A DNA stretch of 29,205 nt, taken from JAZKAD01 sp040389305. Lineage in GTDB: Bacteria > Pseudomonadota > Alphaproteobacteria > Rickettsiales > Rickettsiaceae. The stretch spans positions 1 through 29,205 of the forward strand of contig JAZKAD010000076.1 in the NCBI GenBank assembly GCA_040389305.1, given 5' to 3'. The translations under genes and the position numbers were made by a program. A model generated the notes under the pieces. The model had not been told where the DNA came from, ran no database searches, and saw nothing but the letters and a program-made list of their open reading frames with translations. This document shows, in pieces, positions 24,326 to 29,205 of this stretch (position 1 is its first letter; each line of letters starts with the position of its first letter).

Positions 24326-27300
24326 ATCATTCATTCATCTTAGACTTCAAAGCACCTATTCATTGCTGCAGAGTGCTCTCAAAATTGAGAGGATCGTAGC
24401 AAGATCTAAAGTCTGCAAAATGCCTTCCGTCGCTATGACCGATAGAAACAATCTCTTTGGGATGCTTGAATTTGCAGGCGCTGCTAAAGCATCAGGGATT
24501 CAACCGATACATGGAGTAATTCTGAATCTACAAGATAACGACAATGTCGGAGAAATCCTACTTCTTGCAAAAAACGGTACAGGATATAGCAATTTGCTTA
24601 AATTTGTCAGCGGTATCTATACAACGCAAACCCCGCACCCTCAGAACTACGTTACTTTCAAGGATCTGGAGCAATATCAAGAGGGTCTTATTTTGCTCTC
24701 TGGATACACCGAAGGACTTATTGGGAGAGCGCTACTTGAAAAAAGACCTTTAGATGCTGAGCGTTATGCGAAGAGGTTTAAAGATCTATTTGGCGATAGA
24801 TTTTATTTTGAAATCATGCGTCATGGTCTTCACTCCGAGGAAAAAATTGAGCTCCCGTATATAGAGCTTGCATCAACACTGTCCATACCTTTAGTAGCTA
24901 CCAATAATATATTATTCGAAGATATAGATATGCATGAAGCACATGATGTGCTTTTATGTATGGCTGCTGGTGTTACAAAAGAACATACAGACCGTAAGAT
25001 GGTGAGTAATCAGTGTTATTTCAAATCTGCGGAAGAAATGACTGTGTTATTTCAAGATCTTCCTGAAGCTCTGCAAAATAGCGTATACATAGCGCAAAGA
25101 TGCAGCGTTATGGCAGAAGGGTCTAGCCCTATGTTGCCTAAATTTACCACGGGCATTAGTGAAGAAGAGATGCTCCGCAGGCAAGCTCTTGAAGGACTTG
25201 AGCAGAAATTAGTAACAAAATTTTCTCACGGGTCTTTTTCAGCGGAGGATCGGGAAAAGATTAGAAAGGAATATACGGACCGCTTGAATTATGAGCTTAA
25301 TATCATATGCACAATGGATTTTCCGGGATATTTCCTTATCGTATCAGACCTTATTAAATGGAGCAAAGAGAACGGTATTTCTGTAGGGCCTGGCAGGGGT
25401 TCTGGTGCTGGATCTATTGTAGCTTGGAGTCTCCTTATTACCGATCTAGACCCCATTAGATTTGGACTCATTTTTGAAAGGTTTTTGAATCCTGAGCGTA
25501 TATCAATGCCCGATTTTGATATCGATTTCTGTCAAGAGCGCAGAGGAGAGGTAATAGAGTATGTAAGGCAGAAATATGGGCATGAAAGAGTGGCTCAGAT
25601 TATTACCTTCGGTAAAATGCAAGCAAAAGCTGTTATTAAAGACGTTGCAAGAGTAATGAGTCTTGGTTATGGCTATGCGGATTATTTAACAGAACTAGTG
25701 CCTTTCAACGCAGTCAATCCGGTAACTCTAGAACAAGCTCTAAGTGAGGTTGCAGAATTGAAGCAAGCTTATGGGGGCGGAGGGCTTTACAATATGAGCG
25801 GTGAGGAGGAATTGATTAAACAAGTCCTCGATACCGCGCTGGTGCTTGAAGGAGTGCATAGGCATGTCTCTGTGCACGCCGCTGGTATAGTGATTGGGGG
25901 TAAAGACCTCGTTGAAATCTTGCCACTCTACAGAACGCCTAGTGACGAGATGCTGATTATTCAGTATTCTATGAAGTACGCTGAAATTGCTGGGCTGGTT
26001 AAGTTCGATTTCTTGGGGCTGCAGACTTTGACAGTAGTTGCCAAGGCATGCGCTATGCTCAAGCAAAATGGCGTAGAAATAGATCTTCCCAATTTGCCTC
26101 TTGATGACCCCAAGACTTATGAGGTGTTATCTAGAGGTGAGGGGGCTGGGGTATTCCAGTTTGAAAGTGTTGGTATGCGCGATACCTTGCGCAGGATGAG
26201 ACCTGACTGTATTGAAGATCTCATTGCTCTTGGTGCGCTTTATCGCCCAGGGCCTATGGATAATATTCCAACTTATATTTCATGTAAGCACGAAAAAGAA
26301 CTCCCGGATTACTTACATCCTGCTTTGCAAGTCATATTGGAAGAAACTTATGGAGTAATTATTTATCAAGAACAGGTTCTTGAAATAGCAAAAATACTTG
26401 CCGGATATAGCCTTGGTGCGGCTGATCTCCTAAGGCGCGCTATGGGTAAAAAGATTAAGGCAGAAATGGAGGCTCAGGAGAGGCTTTTTATAGATGGTGC
26501 TGAAAAAAATAAGATAGATGGGACGCAGGCAAAGAATATCTTTGCAACCGTAGCCAAATTTGCAGGATACGGTTTCAACAAGGCTCATGCCGCAGCTTAC
26601 GCGATGATTTCCTATCAAACCTCCTATTTAAAGGCAAATTATACCTCAGAATTTTTAGTAGCCTGCTTAAACTTGGATATAAACGATAGCGATAAGATTA
26701 ATCTATTTATTCAGGAAGCAAGGCAATATCACATTGAAGTGATTTTACCGGATATCAACACCTCCACTGGTCTTTTCACTTTGGAGGATAAAAAGATTGT
26801 TTTTGCATTTGGTGCCATCAAAAGCGTAACCACTGCTGCAGGCGTTGCTATAGCGCTTGAGAGAAAGAAAGGGAAGTTTAAAAACATCATTGATTTTGTA
26901 GAGCGCATAGAGCATAAAATCCTTAATAAAAAACTGCTCGAAAATCTTATTAAAAGTGGCAGCTTTGATTCTCTCCATGCGAACCGTAATCAACTATTGA
27001 TGAGTATCCCCAAGCTTATATCTCATGCAAATTTATATCAGTTTGAAAAAACATCGAAGCAATACAGTCTCATGCAATTACCCAATATGCATATCTTAGT
27101 CGATGCTGTAGATTTAGCTTTGGAAGAAAAAGCATTCTTAGAATTTGATGTCCTTGGTATGTTTTTGTCTTATCACCCTTTGTCTGCATATTCAGATCTA
27201 TTAAAACAAAATCATATAGTAAATTCTCTATATATTAAAAACGAGCTAAAAGAAAGGTCTAGTCATATCAAAATTGCTGGAATTATCCAAAAGAAAGATT

Positions 27301-27719
27301 CCCGCATGTCGCAGAGAGGAAGGTTTATAACGCTTCAATTATCTGACCAATATGGCAATATTGAAGTTACTATTTTTAGCGAAGAAGTTCTCAAAAAATA
27401 TGTACATCTATTAGATGTCAAAAGTATGGTGGTAATTTCATGTGATGCCTTTAGGGATGAAGGGGGGTTTAGATTAACTGCGGTTAAATTAAAGGGTCTT
27501 CAGGAGGCTCTTGGATCTTCAGATTATAATTTAAAGCTTACTATGCGCAGCGAAGAAGAGCTAAAAACATTCATAGATCTAATTAGCCGCGAGGATTCAT
27601 CGAGCGTAAACTCTGTATGCAACATAGAGTTACTAATTCCAGCTGAGGAATATTTCGTGGCTAAAGTCAAGTTACCACCTATGCAACTCTCTCCAGAGGT
27701 TATTAAAAATCTCACTTGA
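24318..27719 (+). CDS. dnaE: DNA polymerase III alpha subunit
   Basis: Replicative C-family polymerase, 1133 aa, a normal length for DnaE1. Domain order: N-terminal PHP domain (residues about 5-270), polymerase palm with GPGRGSGAGS and the metal-binding PDFDIDF (Asp401, Asp403), third Asp564 in KFDFLGLQTL, fingers with RPGPMDNIPTYI, the helix-hairpin-helix region, and a C-terminal OB domain (HIKIAGIIQKKDSRM). The PHP metal ligands are degraded: HLRLQS has Gln where a His is usual and TDRNN lacks the His, so PHP nuclease activity is unlikely and proofreading would come from DnaQ. TDRNNLFG resembles alphaproteobacterial DnaE. A promoter lies at 24262-24290. It is transcribed alone, divergently from the TatB-like operon. 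Confidence 0.98.
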   Translation: MTSSFIHLRLQSTYSLLQSALKIERIVARSKVCKMPSVAMTDRNNLFGMLEFAGAAKASGIQPIHGVILNLQDNDNVGEILLLAKNGTGYSNLLKFVSGIYTTQTPHPQNYVTFKDLEQYQEGLILLSGYTEGLIGRALLEKRPLDAERYAKRFKDLFGDRFYFEIMRHGLHSEEKIELPYIELASTLSIPLVATNNILFEDIDMHEAHDVLLCMAAGVTKEHTDRKMVSNQCYFKSAEEMTVLFQDLPEALQNSVYIAQRCSVMAEGSSPMLPKFTTGISEEEMLRRQALEGLEQKLVTKFSHGSFSAEDREKIRKEYTDRLNYELNIICTMDFPGYFLIVSDLIKWSKENGISVGPGRGSGAGSIVAWSLLITDLDPIRFGLIFERFLNPERISMPDFDIDFCQERRGEVIEYVRQKYGHERVAQIITFGKMQAKAVIKDVARVMSLGYGYADYLTELVPFNAVNPVTLEQALSEVAELKQAYGGGGLYNMSGEEELIKQVLDTALVLEGVHRHVSVHAAGIVIGGKDLVEILPLYRTPSDEMLIIQYSMKYAEIAGLVKFDFLGLQTLTVVAKACAMLKQNGVEIDLPNLPLDDPKTYEVLSRGEGAGVFQFESVGMRDTLRRMRPDCIEDLIALGALYRPGPMDNIPTYISCKHEKELPDYLHPALQVILEETYGVIIYQEQVLEIAKILAGYSLGAADLLRRAMGKKIKAEMEAQERLFIDGAEKNKIDGTQAKNIFATVAKFAGYGFNKAHAAAYAMISYQTSYLKANYTSEFLVACLNLDINDSDKINLFIQEARQYHIEVILPDINTSTGLFTLEDKKIVFAFGAIKSVTTAAGVAIALERKKGKFKNIIDFVERIEHKILNKKLLENLIKSGSFDSLHANRNQLLMSIPKLISHANLYQFEKTSKQYSLMQLPNMHILVDAVDLALEEKAFLEFDVLGMFLSYHPLSAYSDLLKQNHIVNSLYIKNELKERSSHIKIAGIIQKKDSRMSQRGRFITLQLSDQYGNIEVTIFSEEVLKKYVHLLDVKSMVVISCDAFRDEGGFRLTAVKLKGLQEALGSSDYNLKLTMRSEEELKTFIDLISREDSSSVNSVCNIELLIPAEEYFVAKVKLPPMQLSPEVIKNLT

Positions 27720-28088
27720 GTAACTATCCACAAAAATTGTGGATAACTCTGTGTAAAAGCTTGGTGTTAAAGGAAAATTTTCTGAGAGCGATAGCCCCTC
27801 GAATGGTTTGATTAAAAAATAGGCATTGTTCTCTAGGGCGCATAGCGACGTTACTTTAAAAAAGATAAGAATATAAATCTTGAGTTGTATTTGATGTAAT
27901 TAATTAATATCGTAATTGTGTATAAATTTATGTAATATTTCGTTGCCCGAAGTTATTGCAAGCTAAATACTAAACTTATAATACGGCAGATTATAATTAA
28001 TACTAATCTATAGTTGTCTTTAGCAAAGACAGGGTTGATTCGCTGATTCATCAAAAATAATAGAACGAATGCAAGAGCTAAGTAAATT
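27720..28088. other. AT-rich intergenic region after dnaE
   Basis: A 369-base spacer. It starts with a perfect inverted repeat carrying DnaA-box-like arms (27725-27745), has a further DnaA-like 9-mer at 27917-27925 and a strongly AT-rich stretch from about 27880 to 28020, and ends with a weak TTGCAA / TATAAT pair (27956-27982, spacer only 15) that may drive the cyclase gene. I see no coding frame or RNA gene. Confidence 0.55.
27724..27746. promoter_or_regulatory. Inverted DnaA-box-like pair / hairpin just after dnaE
   Basis: TATCCACAA (27725-27733), loop AAA, TTGTGGATA (27737-27745): a perfect 9-bp inverted repeat five bases after the dnaE stop. The right arm with its next base reads TGTGGATAA, an exact match to the consensus DnaA box; the left arm reads CTATCCACA, one mismatch. 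It could bind DnaA or act as a dnaE transcript terminator, but there is no T tract. Confidence 0.5.
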
Positions 28089-28775
28089 ATGACCTTTCCC
28101 TATAAGCTCATCGACCTTACGCATGCGCTGGACGATAATATCCCAACTTGGGACGGTAGATGCGGATTTAATCACGATCTCCGCATGGATTATTCCGACC
28201 CCGGAGGTGAGGATAAATTCCGCGTCATGAAAGTCAAAATGCATGCTGGGATCGGCACTCATATGGATGCACCAAGTCACTGCATTCCAGGAGGCAAGTT
28301 CATTGATGATTTTGACGTGAATAGTTTGATAATGCCTTGCGTGGTAATTAATGTATCTGATAAATGTCATGACCGCTATAGCTTAAGCGCCCAAAATGTT
28401 ATGGATTTTGAGGATAAGCATGGTCTCATTGCCAAAAATTCCTGCGTAATGGTTCAAACTGGCTGGAGCAAATTTTGGAGTGATCCTGCCAAATATCATA
28501 ACAACCATGTATTTCCATCGATATCTCCTGAAGCAGCGGCACTTTTTCTTGAGAGGGGTGCAAGTGCCATTGGCATTGACACACTTTCACCCGACAGACC
28601 GGAAGATGGCTTTAAGGTGCACCAGATCTTTTTAGGCGCTGGTAAAATATTGATAGAAAACGTCGCGAATTTGAATAGTATCGCGCCTATAGGTGGTTTT
28701 GTTATGGTTCTCCCCATCAAAATCAAAGATGGTACAGAAGCGCCAGTAAGATTAGTCGGATTGGTTAATAAATAG
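28089..28775 (+). CDS. Cyclase-family metal-dependent hydrolase (kynurenine formamidase-like)
   Basis: A 228-aa cytoplasmic enzyme of the cyclase/KynB family (Pfam cyclase). The metal site motif is clear: His52, His58, Asp60 and His64 in HAGIGTHMDAPSH. Other family segments are LIDLTHALDDNIPTWDG at the N-terminus and GIDTLSPD in the C-terminal half. Members hydrolyse N-formylkynurenine, isatin or related amides; with no tryptophan-degradation genes nearby, kynurenine formamidase is only one possibility. The ribosome binding site is weak. The Nudix gene begins seven bases after its stop, so they are likely co-transcribed. Confidence 0.9.
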   Translation: MTFPYKLIDLTHALDDNIPTWDGRCGFNHDLRMDYSDPGGEDKFRVMKVKMHAGIGTHMDAPSHCIPGGKFIDDFDVNSLIMPCVVINVSDKCHDRYSLSAQNVMDFEDKHGLIAKNSCVMVQTGWSKFWSDPAKYHNNHVFPSISPEAAALFLERGASAIGIDTLSPDRPEDGFKVHQIFLGAGKILIENVANLNSIAPIGGFVMVLPIKIKDGTEAPVRLVGLVNK

Positions 28776-28782
28776 GTGTGTG

Positions 28783-29205
28783 ATGAAAAAAGAATTTATA
28801 AATACATATGAAATGCTAGAGGAGTATAAGCCATTATACCAAGAAGAATTGGTTGTTAAAGAAAAAATGCTAGAACTATTAAGGGCATGTGAAGACTGCT
28901 TTCTAAGAAGTTGCAGAGTTGGGCATTTTACTTCTTCGGCCTTCCTATTAAATAAAAATATGACACAGGTATGTTTGATGCATCACGCAAAACTCAATAA
29001 GTGGATGCAGCTCGGAGGGCACTGTGATGGAGATCCAGATGTTTTGAGCGTTTCTATTAAGGAGGCTCAAGAGGAATCAGGGATCAAAAGCATCAAGCCT
29101 ATCACAACAAAGATCTTCGATATTGATATGCATTTGATTCCACCCAATACGAAAGATGAAGCGCACTATCATTTTGATATTCGTTTTTTATTGCATGCAC
29201 ATGAC
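28783..29205 (+). CDS. Nudix hydrolase, 3' end outside the window
   Basis: 141 codons are visible, open to the window edge. An AGGTG overlapping the preceding stop codon serves as ribosome binding site for ATG 28783. A Nudix box lies at residues 79-101 (GHCDGDPDVLSVSIKEAQEE then SGI). It departs from the consensus GX5EX7REUXEEXGU in two places: Lys93 replaces Arg and Pro85, flanked by Asp84 and Asp86, sits at the first Glu. The catalytic EE pair (Glu97, Glu98) is kept. The family hydrolyses nucleoside diphosphates linked to another moiety; the substrate is not readable. A cysteine-rich N-terminal stretch (residues 36-44) is unexplained. Confidence 0.88.
   Translation, partial: MKKEFINTYEMLEEYKPLYQEELVVKEKMLELLRACEDCFLRSCRVGHFTSSAFLLNKNMTQVCLMHHAKLNKWMQLGGHCDGDPDVLSVSIKEAQEESGIKSIKPITTKIFDIDMHLIPPNTKDEAHYHFDIRFLLHAHD

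Noticed and set aside
28020..28370. 116-codon minus-strand frame overlapping the cyclase gene start
   Set aside because: Mostly antisense to the conserved metal-binding region of the cyclase gene; no motif.

Overview
The window looks like a chromosomal segment of an AT-rich, host-associated alphaproteobacterium, most likely Rickettsiales or Holosporales. The genus cannot be fixed from sequence alone. The grounds are the fabF-mltG pair, a DnaE with the alphaproteobacterial-looking TDRNNLFG segment, an MHS-family (ProP-like) transporter, a lone flhB, and several ankyrin/TPR-type proteins resembling secreted effectors of intracellular bacteria. No rRNA, tRNA, CRISPR array or intact transposase gene was seen. 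A run of 10 Ns (12645-12654) marks an assembly gap inside a gene.

Layout. 140-3009 (minus): a TPR protein with a broken-looking 3' end, preceded in the same operon by a 710-aa ankyrin-like protein. 3448-6596 (plus): fabF, mltG, folD. 6693-7646 (minus): fabD, divergent from a periplasmic lytic transglycosylase (7689-9647, plus). 9991-11808 (plus): a 605-aa putative effector with duplicated ankyrin-like modules and a YopT-like His/Asp pair. 11844-15644 (minus): nicotinamide phosphoribosyltransferase (crossed by the N gap), flhB and a porin. 16039-16386 (plus): a small orphan gene. 16512-18418 (minus): queH coupled to an MHS-family transporter. 18581-21079 (minus): an effector-like operon. Its first gene is frameshifted and, once rejoined, carries a His-Asp-Gln-Cys arrangement like CE-clan cysteine proteases; the second gene is an ankyrin/TPR protein. 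21224-24158 (minus): rlmJ, terC, a GT2 glycosyltransferase and a TatB-like protein, tightly packed. 24318-27719 (plus): dnaE. 27720-28088: AT-rich spacer with DnaA-box-like sites. 28089-29205 (plus): a cyclase-family metal hydrolase and a Nudix hydrolase that runs off the window.

The housekeeping genes cover fatty acid synthesis (FabF, FabD), murein trimming (MltG, Slt), one-carbon metabolism (FolD), tRNA queuosine (QueH), rRNA methylation (RlmJ), replication (DnaE) and NAD salvage from nicotinamide. Between them sit three loci of fast-evolving, AT-rich, effector-like genes (140-3009, 9991-11808, 18581-21079). The most notable content is two candidate cysteine-protease effectors of different catalytic order (CE-like His-Asp-Gln-Cys and C58-like Cys-His-Asp). 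Two single-base frame breaks fall in these accessory loci and none was seen in the housekeeping genes.
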